A stretch of DNA of 64,000 nt from Pedobacter glucosidilyticus DSM 23534 (GTDB taxonomy: Bacteria; Bacteroidota; Bacteroidia; Sphingobacteriales; Sphingobacteriaceae): the NCBI RefSeq assembly GCF_000425145.1, contig NZ_AULF01000003.1:186001-250000 (forward strand). Reading direction: 5' to 3'. Positions 16,562-25,942 of this stretch are shown piece by piece (the stretch's first letter is position 1; each line of letters starts with the position of its first letter). Both the position numbers and the translations under genes were made by a program. The notes under the pieces are model-generated. The model was given only the letters and a program-made list of their open reading frames with translations, did no database searches and had not been told where the DNA came from.

Positions 16562-17863
16562 TTATACCACCTCTGCCACTACAAAAGTACTGCCTCCTAC
16601 AAAAACCAAATCATCTTTTTTAGCTTCATTTTTAGCTGCTTCTAAGGCATCTAAAACAGAAGGGAATACTTTGCCTTTAAAGCCTAAAGAAATGGCCTCA
16701 TCAGCGAGTTCTTGTGCAGGCTTAGCTCTTTCTAATTGAGGTGCGCAAAAATAATAAGTAGCATCAAGCGGTAATAAACTTAAGACTTTAGCGATATCTT
16801 TATCTTTCACCATACCGATAACCATGTGTAGGTTTTGATGAGGTGTAAGCGCTATATTTTTCAGAACTTCTTTTATACCATCTTCATTATGGCCGGTATC
16901 GCAAATAACTAAAGGCTTTTGCTGTAAAACTTGCCAACGCCCCATTAAACCACTTATTTTCTTTACAGCAGAAAGCGCATCTTTTAAATTTTCTAAAGTT
17001 ATGTTAAAGCCTTTCTTTTGAAGTTCATCAACAGCTAATAAGACAGTCTTTAAGTTTTTAATTTGATAGGTTGCTGCCAAATCTAAGTTAAATTGAGCAT
17101 TTATGAATTTGCTTTTCACCTCAAGCTCCATCTTTTGAGCTGTTTGATTGATGACTTTGACTTCAAGTTCATCAGCAGCAAAACGTGTATTAGCATTTTC
17201 TTGCTTAGCTTTCGCAATAAAAACAGGCAATGTTTCATCTAAATATTCTCCTACAACAACTGGTATATTTTGCTTGATGATACCTGCCTTTTCAGATGCT
17301 ATCTGCGCTAAAGTATCGCCCAAAATATTCACATGGTCATAACCAATATTGGTAATAACAGAAAGCTCTGGAGTGATGATATTAGTAGAATCTAATCTCC
17401 CTCCTAAACCTACTTCTATAACAGCTATATCTACTTCTTGCTGGGCAAAATAATCAAAAGCCATAGCAACGGTTACCTCAAAAAAAGAAGGTGATATATC
17501 CTCTATAACTTTTTGATGAAGCGTTACGAAGCGAATAACATCATCTTCAGACATCATTACTCCGTTTATCTTAATACGCTCTCTAAAATCTCTTAAATGT
17601 GGCGAGGTATATAGACCGGTTTTATAACCCGCCTTTTGTAAAACGGCTGCCAGCATGTGTGATACGGAACCTTTTCCATTGGTACCCGCAACATGTATGG
17701 TTTTTATTTTTTGATGAGGATTACCCAAAACCTCACAAAAGGCTAATGTATTGGTTAAATCTTTCTTTATAGCCGCAGCTCCGATACGAGTGAACATCGG
17801 CAACTTAGCGTATAAATAATCCAGCGTTTGCTGATATTTTTTTTGATTTGAGTATGGAGACAC
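16562..17863 (-). CDS. folC: Dihydrofolate synthase / folylpolyglutamate synthase
   Basis: A Mur-ligase-fold enzyme of 433 residues that adds glutamate to dihydropteroate or folates using ATP. The P-loop is VAGTNGKGSVSHML (about residues 58-71), followed by SPHLRDFRERI, EVGLGGRLDSTN and TNIGYDHVNILGDT; the C-terminal domain has CDTGHNEDGI. The start is a GTG, with no in-frame ATG before the conserved KLPMFTRIGAAA. The first codons (SPYSNQ) read through sequence resembling the upstream short repeat, so the true N-terminus is uncertain by up to about 15 residues. It is the last gene of the minus-strand TonB-cluster direction and converges on pabB. Confidence 0.95.
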   Translation of the reverse strand: MSPYSNQKKYQQTLDYLYAKLPMFTRIGAAAIKKDLTNTLAFCEVLGNPHQKIKTIHVAGTNGKGSVSHMLAAVLQKAGYKTGLYTSPHLRDFRERIKINGVMMSEDDVIRFVTLHQKVIEDISPSFFEVTVAMAFDYFAQQEVDIAVIEVGLGGRLDSTNIITPELSVITNIGYDHVNILGDTLAQIASEKAGIIKQNIPVVVGEYLDETLPVFIAKAKQENANTRFAADELEVKVINQTAQKMELEVKSKFINAQFNLDLAATYQIKNLKTVLLAVDELQKKGFNITLENLKDALSAVKKISGLMGRWQVLQQKPLVICDTGHNEDGIKEVLKNIALTPHQNLHMVIGMVKDKDIAKVLSLLPLDATYYFCAPQLERAKPAQELADEAISLGFKGKVFPSVLDALEAAKNEAKKDDLVFVGGSTFVVAEVV

Positions 17864-17868
17864 TTTTG

Positions 17869-17948
17869 TTAGATATGCGTATTGAGAAGTGAGTATTGAG
17901 ATGCCTTTTTAGATATGCGTATTGCGATATGAGATTCTAGACACCTAT
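17869..17948. repeat. Two 40-base direct repeats upstream of folC
   Basis: TTAGATATGCGTATTG occurs twice, exactly, with a 40-base period (17869 and 17909), and the rest of each unit is loosely similar (GAGTATTGAGATG versus GAGATTCTAGACAC). A third partial unit appears to continue into the first codons of folC. It fills most of the gap between the tonB-like gene and folC and could affect folC expression. Confidence 0.75.
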
Positions 17949-17968
17949 ATACCGTTTAAAAATTCGTT

Positions 17969-18799
17969 TTATTTCACTTTGAAGTTAAAAGTGATGTATC
18001 CAATTTGTGTTTCTGGGGCAGATTCTAAGATATTAAATCTTGAACCTACTGCGGCGGCTTCGCATTTATCCCATAAATCAGCATCTGTTAAAGTTGTACC
18101 TCTCGCACCCGCTTTGGCACTGGTAACAACTCCGTTTTTATCAACCCTAATCTCAACAACTATTTTACCTGATTTCTGTCCATTATCTTTAATAGTAGGA
18201 CTACTCACAAATCTTCTACTCGCTAAAGATAATGCCACGCCTCCATTGCCAGAGCCAGTACCATCATAATTGTTAGCTAAAGGGTCGCCAGTTGGTTTAC
18301 CTTGGTTTCCCGGGGTACCTGTAATACCATCGCCAGCACCAGAACCTTTATTTTTATTCCCCTTATATAAAGCGTTTTGGTTAATGGTTGGCTTTGTTTC
18401 TTTAACATCTGTATTTTGGCTAGGAGCTGTACTACTAGCATTTGTTTTAGTTTTAACAGCCACCGCATCTTCCATATCCTGCGTTACAATATCGTTAGCA
18501 TTATTTTGCGTGGTAGGTGTCTCGGCTGTATTAGCATCGGGTACAATTTTATCTGGGGCGGTTAAATTAGCATTAGGATCTACAGAAGGTTCCTCGATAC
18601 TCATATAATCATTACCCATACCTTCATCAGAAGTCCCGTAATTAACAATAATTCCTCCTACACCAACTTCTTCAGGTGGCTGTGCCGTGTTAATGATGTA
18701 AAAAATGCTTAACAATAAAAAACCAATAAGAAGCCCTAAAGCACAGGCAATGGCTTTTGGGTAATTGTTATCAGGATTTGATTTTAAGAGGTTAATCAT
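17969..18799 (-). CDS. TonB-like energy transducer
   Basis: A 276-residue protein with an N-terminal cytoplasmic stretch, one membrane segment (IACALGLLIGFLLLSIFYII, residues 17-36), a long low-complexity periplasmic spacer rich in Thr, Asn, Pro and Gly, and a C-terminal TonB-like domain (GKIVVEIRVDKNGVVTSAKA, ending in YITFNFKVK). It would transmit proton-motive energy from ExbB/ExbD to outer-membrane receptors. The start overlaps the exbD stop by 4 bases (ATGA). The spacer is Gly/Asn-rich rather than the Pro-Lys-rich type of enteric TonB. Confidence 0.88.
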   Translation of the reverse strand: MINLLKSNPDNNYPKAIACALGLLIGFLLLSIFYIINTAQPPEEVGVGGIIVNYGTSDEGMGNDYMSIEEPSVDPNANLTAPDKIVPDANTAETPTTQNNANDIVTQDMEDAVAVKTKTNASSTAPSQNTDVKETKPTINQNALYKGNKNKGSGAGDGITGTPGNQGKPTGDPLANNYDGTGSGNGGVALSLASRRFVSSPTIKDNGQKSGKIVVEIRVDKNGVVTSAKAGARGTTLTDADLWDKCEAAAVGSRFNILESAPETQIGYITFNFKVK

Positions 18800-19194
18800 T
18801 TTTTAGTTTCTGTTGCTAAAACAAGCTTTATTTTGAGTTTGTTCGCTATATCTGTTAAATTAACGATATTTTCAATGGCAATACTTCTATCTGCAAACAA
18901 AATAATAGTTAAATCAGGGTTGGCTTGCTGATAGGGTAAAATCTTTTGTTCCAGAAGTTCAAAAGGCACCTGCTCTTTCTCCACAAAATATTCTAATTCT
19001 TTAGTGATAGAGACATTTATGGTTTTTTGTGGAACAGCCTGTCCAGAGCTAGATCTCGGTAAAAATAACTTTACCACATTTGGGTTTACAACTGCAGAAG
19101 CCAATAGAAAGAACAATAACAGGAAAAACATAATATCGTTTAACGCTGCTGTATGTACTTCTACATGTGGTCTTTTTCTTTTTTTTAAATTCAT
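18796..19194 (-). CDS. exbD: ExbD/TolR-type biopolymer transporter
   Basis: A 132-residue inner-membrane protein with one membrane segment near residues 17-36 (AALNDIMFFLLLFFLLASAV). The Asp in LNDIMFFLLLFFL is the conserved proton-carrying residue of ExbD/TolR. The periplasmic domain has INVSITKELEYFVEKEQV and LTIILFADRSIAIENIV. It overlaps exbB and the tonB-like gene by 4 bases on each side, so the three are translationally coupled. ExbD rather than TolR is inferred from the downstream TonB-like gene. Confidence 0.93.
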   Translation of the reverse strand: MNLKKRKRPHVEVHTAALNDIMFFLLLFFLLASAVVNPNVVKLFLPRSSSGQAVPQKTINVSITKELEYFVEKEQVPFELLEQKILPYQQANPDLTIILFADRSIAIENIVNLTDIANKLKIKLVLATETKK

Positions 19195-19883
19195 CTTCCT
19201 GGTTCTTCTAACAAGTCAATAAATTCGATAGAATCTGTCTCCATTTTTAGGATTACCTTATCTACCATGATATTTAAGATATTATAAAAGATATAGGCAA
19301 TAATACCGATGATAAGACCTGTGGCAGATGAAATCATCTTCACATATAGACCTCCAGAAATGGTACCAATTTCTATAATTCCTTTTACGGATACATCATG
19401 AAAAATGGTAATTACTCCAATAATAGTACCTACGAAACCTAACATAGGCGCAATACCTGCTATAATACCCAAAATACCAATGTTTTTTTCAAGCTTAGAA
19501 ACTTCTAGCTTTCCTACGTTTTCTATGGCTCCTTCTATATCTTTTATGGGTCTACCAATTCTTAACAAGCCTTTTTGTAGCATTCTACCTAAAGGAGAAT
19601 TACTACTTTTACAAATAGCTAAGGCAGCATCCAGATTTCCACTTTTGATACTAGAGCGTACCTGCATGGTTAACTGCGATTCGTCTTTTGCTGCTTTTCT
19701 GATGGTAAAATAACGCTCAAAAAATATAATCAAACCTAAAAAAGCTAATAAGGCTAAGGGAATCATTACCCAGCCACCTTTTGTTAACAAGTCAAATAAG
19801 CTTAATTCTTCTGCCTGTTGTGGGGCTTGCATAGCTTGGATGGTATTGGATAAAGTATCTACTCCGATATCTTGTAAAAACAT
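19191..19883 (-). CDS. exbB: ExbB/TolQ/MotA-type proton channel protein
   Basis: A 230-residue inner-membrane protein with three membrane segments: GGWVMIPLALLAFLGLIIFF (about 32-51), IGILGIIAGIAPMLGFVGTI (about 135-154) and SSATGLIIGIIAYIFYNIL (about 185-204). The GIAPMLGFVGTIIGVI segment is the family signature. With ExbD it forms the proton-driven motor for the TonB-like protein encoded next. The start lies 7 bases after the stop of the HU-SPOR gene, so that gene belongs to the same unit. Confidence 0.94.
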   Translation of the reverse strand: MFLQDIGVDTLSNTIQAMQAPQQAEELSLFDLLTKGGWVMIPLALLAFLGLIIFFERYFTIRKAAKDESQLTMQVRSSIKSGNLDAALAICKSSNSPLGRMLQKGLLRIGRPIKDIEGAIENVGKLEVSKLEKNIGILGIIAGIAPMLGFVGTIIGVITIFHDVSVKGIIEIGTISGGLYVKMISSATGLIIGIIAYIFYNILNIMVDKVILKMETDSIEFIDLLEEPGR

Positions 19884-19890
19884 ATATAAT

Positions 19891-20973
19891 TTATTTTAAA
19901 GGTTTTATAGGCTTAATAAAAGCCTCTGGATTTAATTCTTCTCTTACTCTTTTTAATTCGGCCTCTGCTTCTGCTTTATTATAAAAAGTGGCAGCACTTA
20001 TTTTAATCATAGGCCCATCGGCATCTTCTACAATAAAAGCATTTATACCATTTGCTTTAAGTTTTTTAACCTGATCTTCTGCCTTAGCTCTGGTTTGCCA
20101 CGCAGCAATGATAATTTCATAACGTATATCAGACTTATTTGGTACAGCAGTGTTGCTAATCGTAACATTGGTAGAATCTTTAATTTTCTCTATTTCTAAG
20201 CCTTGTGCTTTTGCATTTTTCTCTATTTCATTATAAACAGAGTCTGCTATTGTAGCATCTTTTTGACTAATACCTATACGGCTATTTTCTTGTGGCAAAC
20301 CAATTGGCACCACTACCTTATTGTCTTTACTATAAAGGTTAGGATTAAAATACTGATTGTATAAATCGGGTCTAATGAAATAAAGTGATAAAGCGGTTAT
20401 TAAAACTACTATTACCGGGATAAATATAAAAATCCACCTGTTAGATTTTCTTTTATGCGTACCATCTGTTATTGGTAAAGAAGCTTGTAACGCCTGTTCC
20501 GCTAAAGAAAAAGATAACTCCTCTTCCTCATGTTTATCTTTTGTGCTTTCGGTTTCGTTATGAGTAGTTAAACTAACTAGAGGTAGACCAAAGTAAGCTA
20601 AATTGGTTTCAATTGCTTTTTCTTCTTCAAAAACCAATACCTCATCTTTTTTAATTAATTTACCTAAACCTTGTAAGGGTAACTCGTTCTTTTGGTTTAA
20701 GATATCACGGAGCTCAGATACAAATTGGTTTAATAAATAATCTGCAGATGCCATTGAAACCTTTCTGGTTTTGCAAATATATTCTAAAGCTGGATTTTGA
20801 GATTCTTCTGGGATGATGTTAGAAAAGCCAATGATTTCTTTAGGTGGACAGAAAGCCTGTTTTTGATCATCATAAAAACCTTCCTGTCTTTTTTTATAAA
20901 ACACACCTAAATCTGGCAAAATAACCAGACTATGCTTGTCTAAAATATCTTTTATATTAAAGGAAATATCCAT
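19891..20973 (-). CDS. HU-CCDC81 and SPOR domain protein
   Basis: A 360-residue membrane protein. Residues 1-125 are a CCDC81-type HU-like domain (LDKHSLVILPDLGVFYKKRQ ... LPLQGLGKLIKKDEVLVFEE). A single membrane segment (WIFIFIPVIVVLITALSLYFI) lies near residues 174-194. The periplasmic part ends in a SPOR domain (YEIIIAAWQTRAKAEDQVKK ... AEAEAELKRV). SPOR domains bind denuded peptidoglycan glycan at division sites, while HU-like domains bind DNA or mediate protein contacts, so the protein could link the cytoplasm to the wall. It lies between the beta-barrel gene and exbB in one unit. Confidence 0.9.
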   Translation of the reverse strand: MDISFNIKDILDKHSLVILPDLGVFYKKRQEGFYDDQKQAFCPPKEIIGFSNIIPEESQNPALEYICKTRKVSMASADYLLNQFVSELRDILNQKNELPLQGLGKLIKKDEVLVFEEEKAIETNLAYFGLPLVSLTTHNETESTKDKHEEEELSFSLAEQALQASLPITDGTHKRKSNRWIFIFIPVIVVLITALSLYFIRPDLYNQYFNPNLYSKDNKVVVPIGLPQENSRIGISQKDATIADSVYNEIEKNAKAQGLEIEKIKDSTNVTISNTAVPNKSDIRYEIIIAAWQTRAKAEDQVKKLKANGINAFIVEDADGPMIKISAATFYNKAEAEAELKRVREELNPEAFIKPIKPLK

Positions 20974-21020
20974 TGATGTTGTAAAAATAGTCTTTTTTAT
21001 CCTACCAAAAAATATTGCCT

Positions 21021-22757
21021 TTAAAAACCATAACTTAAACCACCTAAGATATTAAATCCGTAGTTTGGATAAAATAAATAGCGCTCATAAGCTGTACCTA
21101 AAAGGTTATTAACCCTTAAAAATGCACCAAATTTATTATTTATCTGATAAGATGCCCCTGCGCCCAAATCAGCAAAAGCTTTAATGGTTCTTACCTGAAA
21201 ATCATTAGGATCTACCGATGATGTATTATACAGCTTTGCTTTAGTTTCTCCTTGCAAATAAACATCAGCATCTATTTTCAGTTTCTCTGTGATGTTGAAT
21301 GATGCTGTAGAACTTAATCTAACACCTGGATAATACCAAGCATTTAATTCGTTTTTTAAGTTGTATTGATTTAACTCTAGTTTACCATCTAACCTAAAGG
21401 CTTTTGAAAATTGAACATTAAGCTCTCCGGTTAAACCTAAGACATTACTGTTTTCTGTAAGATATTCAACTTGGAAAGTTTGCAGTCTTGTAGAATCGTT
21501 TACGAAATAGCTAAAATCTCCAATAGTTTTATAGTGTACCGATGCTTTATAACCAATATTAGCAGATAAAGTACCTTTTACACCACCTTCAATACTAAAT
21601 TTTTCTATTTGGTTTCTGATGTTAATATTCTCGTTTAAAAACGGATTGGTATAGCTTAAATCTTTTAAACGGGTTTTATGAACATCGCCACCTAAAACAC
21701 CAAAAACAGACAGGTAATTTTTTATCAATGTAAAATCTAAACTAGCAGCAGGGAATAAATTCATACGTTGGTTATCACCACCAAATTCATTCACATAATT
21801 AATACCCGCTATAACTTTAAATTGCTCGCCATCTATTTTAACAAAAGGATTTAACTTTAAAATATGATTATTTAAGGAACCATATCCCCTATCTCTAGTA
21901 GTGGTAAAATCTAAATTGGCATTTGCACCAATTTGAAACTTACTAATGTTTTTGCTTAAACCACCAGAAACAATGATGGTGTTTTCTTTCCCTTCAAAAA
22001 TATTATTAAATAAATAACCGTATAACTGAGCGGCGTAAGCCAGCTTATTTTCGTCATAAGCATCAACACGATTGTAAAGCTCGCCTTTACCTTCAATAAA
22101 ATTAAATCTTTGCTTAACTGGGTCTGTATTGGTAAAAGAACCTGCCGGGTCTAAACCATAAAAATAATTAGTTCTACGGTTATAATTAATCTTTCCATCT
22201 AATACAATTTGTTCGCCTATACTTCTGCCGTAAATACCTAAATCTTGTTCAGACATTTTTTGCTGATTTAACTTACCACTCATACTCCAATGGTCAAAAT
22301 TAAACCCAGCTTGTAGTGCTTGGTCTCTGCCAGTACCTAAATGTAAGCTGCCTAAAGTAGTTCCTAAATTACCTAAACCAGCTTTTGCGTAGTTATTCTG
22401 CAAATCTTCATCTTTAATAGGTTTTAATTGCTGCGCTTCTAAAGTCCTTATTTCTGAGTTGAGCTCTAATCTTTTATCTAATAAATTATACCGAACTCTC
22501 GGATTAAAAGCTTTATTACTATTTAAATCTGGATTACGTCTTATTTTAACAGCATCAGCCAAAATGGGTTTATATTCTCTAACAACCTCTATTTCCTCTG
22601 TTACAGATGTTTTGCTTTCTTCTTCTGTAGGTTGCTGAGTAGTTTTAGGTTTTTGCTCCTCTGGCTTAACCTGTGCTTGTAAAAAAACAGGCAAAGAAAT
22701 CATCAATCCTAAACTTAAAAATGCTTTTATCTTATATTTTAATATCATGTTTATCAT
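21021..22757 (-). CDS. Outer-membrane beta-barrel protein, TonB-receptor-like
   Basis: A 578-residue exported protein with a signal peptide (KIKAFLSLGLMISLPVFLQAQ) and a short charged, low-complexity linker (PEEQKPKTTQQPTEEESKTS). A long beta-strand-rich barrel follows, ending in LGTAYERYLFYPNYGFNILG and a C-terminal aromatic (LSYGF), the outer-membrane insertion signal. The barrel resembles the C-terminal part of TonB-dependent receptors, but no plug domain of normal size is visible. It follows the giant TPR gene by 44 bases and precedes the HU-SPOR, ExbB, ExbD and TonB genes, so it may be the outer-membrane partner of that system. The ligand is unknown. Confidence 0.82.
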   Translation of the reverse strand: MINMILKYKIKAFLSLGLMISLPVFLQAQVKPEEQKPKTTQQPTEEESKTSVTEEIEVVREYKPILADAVKIRRNPDLNSNKAFNPRVRYNLLDKRLELNSEIRTLEAQQLKPIKDEDLQNNYAKAGLGNLGTTLGSLHLGTGRDQALQAGFNFDHWSMSGKLNQQKMSEQDLGIYGRSIGEQIVLDGKINYNRRTNYFYGLDPAGSFTNTDPVKQRFNFIEGKGELYNRVDAYDENKLAYAAQLYGYLFNNIFEGKENTIIVSGGLSKNISKFQIGANANLDFTTTRDRGYGSLNNHILKLNPFVKIDGEQFKVIAGINYVNEFGGDNQRMNLFPAASLDFTLIKNYLSVFGVLGGDVHKTRLKDLSYTNPFLNENINIRNQIEKFSIEGGVKGTLSANIGYKASVHYKTIGDFSYFVNDSTRLQTFQVEYLTENSNVLGLTGELNVQFSKAFRLDGKLELNQYNLKNELNAWYYPGVRLSSTASFNITEKLKIDADVYLQGETKAKLYNTSSVDPNDFQVRTIKAFADLGAGASYQINNKFGAFLRVNNLLGTAYERYLFYPNYGFNILGGLSYGF

Positions 22758-22801
22758 TTAATTGTACTTCTTATTATAGAAATGCTGATAAAATAAATTT
22801 C

Positions 22802-25800
22802 TTATTTACTTGTTATAGCTTGAAGTTTTTCTTTAGCTGTTGGTAATATATCGTCGTCTCCCTCATAGTTTTCTATGATACTTTGCAAGGTACTTTTAGC
22901 TTGAAAAGTATCTTTTAAAGCCACATAGTTATCAGCTAATAAAATAAAGCTCTTAGCCACCCAATAATCATAATTGGGCAGGTTGTTAATTAAATCAAAT
23001 AATGTTTTTTGAGATTCTTTATAATCCTTTTTCAAATATTGAATATTGGCTAAAAGATATTTTGCCTCTGCCGCTTGAATAGTTTTAGCATTTTTAGACA
23101 AGAAAGTTAATTCTTTAACAGCCGTTGTTGTATCTGCGGTTAGCAAATAAGCCTTACCGGCATATAAAGTAGCTAGATTTTTATCTTGCTCTGATGATTT
23201 CTCATAGTCTTTTATAATTTGGGCATATTTTAATGTTTGATCTGGAACGGCTAAGCCTTCATAAGCCACCATTAAATTATTGATAGCAAATTGATAGGTT
23301 GATTTATATTCAGAAGCAATTTCTAACTTTTTAAGGTGTACAATAGCCTCGTTATATTGCTTATTTTTTAAGTAGATATTTGAGATACTGATTAAGGCTT
23401 TTTCAGTAAACTCGCTCGTCCAATCGTTAAGGATATATTCATAATCAATAATGGCTGGAGCAAATTTACCTAAGTTTTTATAGCTCTCTGCCCTAATGAA
23501 TTTTGCATGCTTATCTTTAATGGCCTTAGGGAATTTATCAAAATAAGCGTTTACAGACTCTACAGCACCTGCCCAATCTCCTCTTAAATACATGTTATTT
23601 GCCGCCTGAAACATGATATTATCTTGTTCTGCTAAAGTGTAGTTTCCTATGGAGGTTGAATTAGCATAATCTATAAATGCTGATGCGTTACCCATGTCAA
23701 CATAAATTCTTTCTATTAATTTGATAGCTTGCTGAGCTTCGTCGGTTGATTTATAATCGCTCACTACCTTTTTGAAAGTCGCTAAAGCTTCATTATCATT
23801 CTTCTGGTCATATTGCACCAAACCAATGGTAATAAGCGCTCTAGAAACGTAAGCACTTCTAGGATATTTAGCTATAAAGACGGTTAAATCTGCTTTAGCT
23901 TTTTCTCCCTCACCTATTAAAAAGTAGGTATAAGGAATTTCAAAACCTGCATCATCAGCATAGTTAGAATTTGGAAACTGACTTAACAGAGATTGTAAAG
24001 TTGCAATTTTTGCTTGAGGCTGATTTTGTAAGCCTTCAATAATCCCTTTTTGAAATAAAGCATAATCTTTACTGCTGGTATTAAGCGCTATAATTCTGTT
24101 GTAATAAGTTAATGCACTGCCGTAATTTTTAGCTCCAAAATAAGCATCAGCTAATCTTAATGTAGCATCATTAATAGTTTTACTATCCTTCTCACTTCCA
24201 TTTAAAAATCTATTATAGTGCGTTACTGCTTTGGGATAATTCTCTCCTTCTAAAGCGGCATAACCTAAGGCATAATTGGCGTAATTAAATAAATCTGTTT
24301 TTCTGGCAGCTGGCATTTTTAAGAAATTCTCAAAATACTCTACAGATTCTCCAAATTTACGCACTTCGTACATGGCTTCTGCACACCAATAAGTGGCTAA
24401 AGCATGGATGTCTTTATCTAAAGGGAAATTATTAGACCTCAAAAACATACCAATAGCATTCTCAAAAGCTCTTTCATTAAAATGCTCTAGACCTCTGTAA
24501 TAAGTTACTTTTTGATAAGCTTCCTGCGCATCTTCATTTTTATTGTTGATGGTTTCTAAGATATCAATAGCATCGCGATAATTTTTGGTGCTTAATAACA
24601 CATTTGCTAATAAGGTTTTAGCCTCGTTAATTTTAGCAGAACGCGGATAGGTTTTGATATATTCTTGAGTTGCATCTAATGCGATGTTATGAAACTGTAA
24701 TTCGTAAGATAGCGTAGCAAAGTTTAACAAAGCATCTTCTTTAAGTTGTTTATCAAAATTTAGTTTTGAGCTCTCTAAAAAAGCATTTCTTGCACCTTGT
24801 TTATTATTGGTTTGGATATAAGAATCACCCAAAGTATATAAACCATACTGACTGTAATTATTCAAATCTTTATTAAGCTTGATTAATTGATCTATAGATT
24901 TATTATAGTTTTTTAGCTTATAATAAGTATAGCCTATTTGGTAAGAGTCTTGGTTGTTTTGGGTTTTTCCTTTATCATTTGCCATAAAACGCTCATAATA
25001 TTTAAGCGCTTCATTGTAATTTTCTTTAGCAAAATAAGAAGCGGCTACAATCCTGAACATTTCTGTCTCATATTGCTGCTTGGTGGTGTTTAAAATCGGT
25101 ATGGTATAGGCTAAAACATCATCATAACGCTTATCTAAAAAATAAATAGCAGAGATATAATATGGATAGCTAGACTCGTAATTTTTAGCATTTCTTAGCT
25201 TCTCGAAGTTAGTTAAGGCAACTTTATAATCTTTATCCAGATAGGAAATATAAGCATAGTAATAAATAGACTGTTCTTGATATACCGAAGGACGATCTTT
25301 TACTAAACCAAATAGCGGTTTGGCATTTGCATAATCTTTAGTTTCAAAATATGAGTACGCGGTTTTAAATTTATACTCTGTTTCATCATCTCCAACCAAA
25401 TCTATAGAGCTTACTTTAGTAAACCAATTTAAAGCGTCTTGATATTTCCCTTGTTGAAAGTATGATTTACCAACTTGAAAATATGCCTGTTTTGTTTTAG
25501 CGTTTTCTGGATGTTGCCTAATAAATTTTAGAAACAATTCCTCAGCATCTTCATTTTTAAGCTCTAATGCACATAAAGCTCTATAATATTGAGCATTTAT
25601 TTTTATTTCAGAAATATTTAATCTGCCATCAACTTGTGTAGATGTTGTGTATCGTAATTTCTCAACCTCCTGAAAAATAGAGGAGGCAGCTACATATTTT
25701 TTCTGCTCTAATAACTCTAAACCTTTTTTATACTGATTATTTAAATCATATTGAAGTGGAATTTGTGCCTGAATTTGTAAACCAAAAAATAGGAATGATG

Positions 25801-25825
25801 TAAATACAGTAATTTTTTTAAGCAT
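22802..25825 (-). CDS. Large tetratricopeptide-repeat protein
   Basis: A 1007-residue exported protein with signal peptide MLKKITVFTSFLFFGLQIQA. Almost the whole mature chain is TPR-like helix pairs, for example YFQVGKSYFQQGKYQDALNW, YYKLKNYNKSIDQL, YWCAEAMYEVRKFGESVEYF and ALFQKGIIEG. Repeats resembling the outer-membrane BamD/YbgF (Tol-Pal associated) type predominate. It is the first gene of the cluster continuing through the beta-barrel and HU-SPOR proteins to ExbB, ExbD and TonB. I infer a periplasmic scaffold role for envelope assembly or TonB-system coupling; no catalytic domain is visible. Confidence 0.85.
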   Translation of the reverse strand: MLKKITVFTSFLFFGLQIQAQIPLQYDLNNQYKKGLELLEQKKYVAASSIFQEVEKLRYTTSTQVDGRLNISEIKINAQYYRALCALELKNEDAEELFLKFIRQHPENAKTKQAYFQVGKSYFQQGKYQDALNWFTKVSSIDLVGDDETEYKFKTAYSYFETKDYANAKPLFGLVKDRPSVYQEQSIYYYAYISYLDKDYKVALTNFEKLRNAKNYESSYPYYISAIYFLDKRYDDVLAYTIPILNTTKQQYETEMFRIVAASYFAKENYNEALKYYERFMANDKGKTQNNQDSYQIGYTYYKLKNYNKSIDQLIKLNKDLNNYSQYGLYTLGDSYIQTNNKQGARNAFLESSKLNFDKQLKEDALLNFATLSYELQFHNIALDATQEYIKTYPRSAKINEAKTLLANVLLSTKNYRDAIDILETINNKNEDAQEAYQKVTYYRGLEHFNERAFENAIGMFLRSNNFPLDKDIHALATYWCAEAMYEVRKFGESVEYFENFLKMPAARKTDLFNYANYALGYAALEGENYPKAVTHYNRFLNGSEKDSKTINDATLRLADAYFGAKNYGSALTYYNRIIALNTSSKDYALFQKGIIEGLQNQPQAKIATLQSLLSQFPNSNYADDAGFEIPYTYFLIGEGEKAKADLTVFIAKYPRSAYVSRALITIGLVQYDQKNDNEALATFKKVVSDYKSTDEAQQAIKLIERIYVDMGNASAFIDYANSTSIGNYTLAEQDNIMFQAANNMYLRGDWAGAVESVNAYFDKFPKAIKDKHAKFIRAESYKNLGKFAPAIIDYEYILNDWTSEFTEKALISISNIYLKNKQYNEAIVHLKKLEIASEYKSTYQFAINNLMVAYEGLAVPDQTLKYAQIIKDYEKSSEQDKNLATLYAGKAYLLTADTTTAVKELTFLSKNAKTIQAAEAKYLLANIQYLKKDYKESQKTLFDLINNLPNYDYWVAKSFILLADNYVALKDTFQAKSTLQSIIENYEGDDDILPTAKEKLQAITSK

Positions 25826-25942
25826 AGTAATTTAACATTCTAAAAGGTTATTTGTGTATTTAAACAAATGCACCAGAATTTAATTATTAAATGTTTGAAA
25901 CGAATTTAACAGACATTTAATATAAAAACTAATAACATTAAT

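Noticed and set aside
17922-18608. Plus-strand frames opposite the tonB-like gene
   Set aside because: They mirror the low-complexity spacer of the TonB-like protein; the minus frame has the signal anchor and TonB domain.
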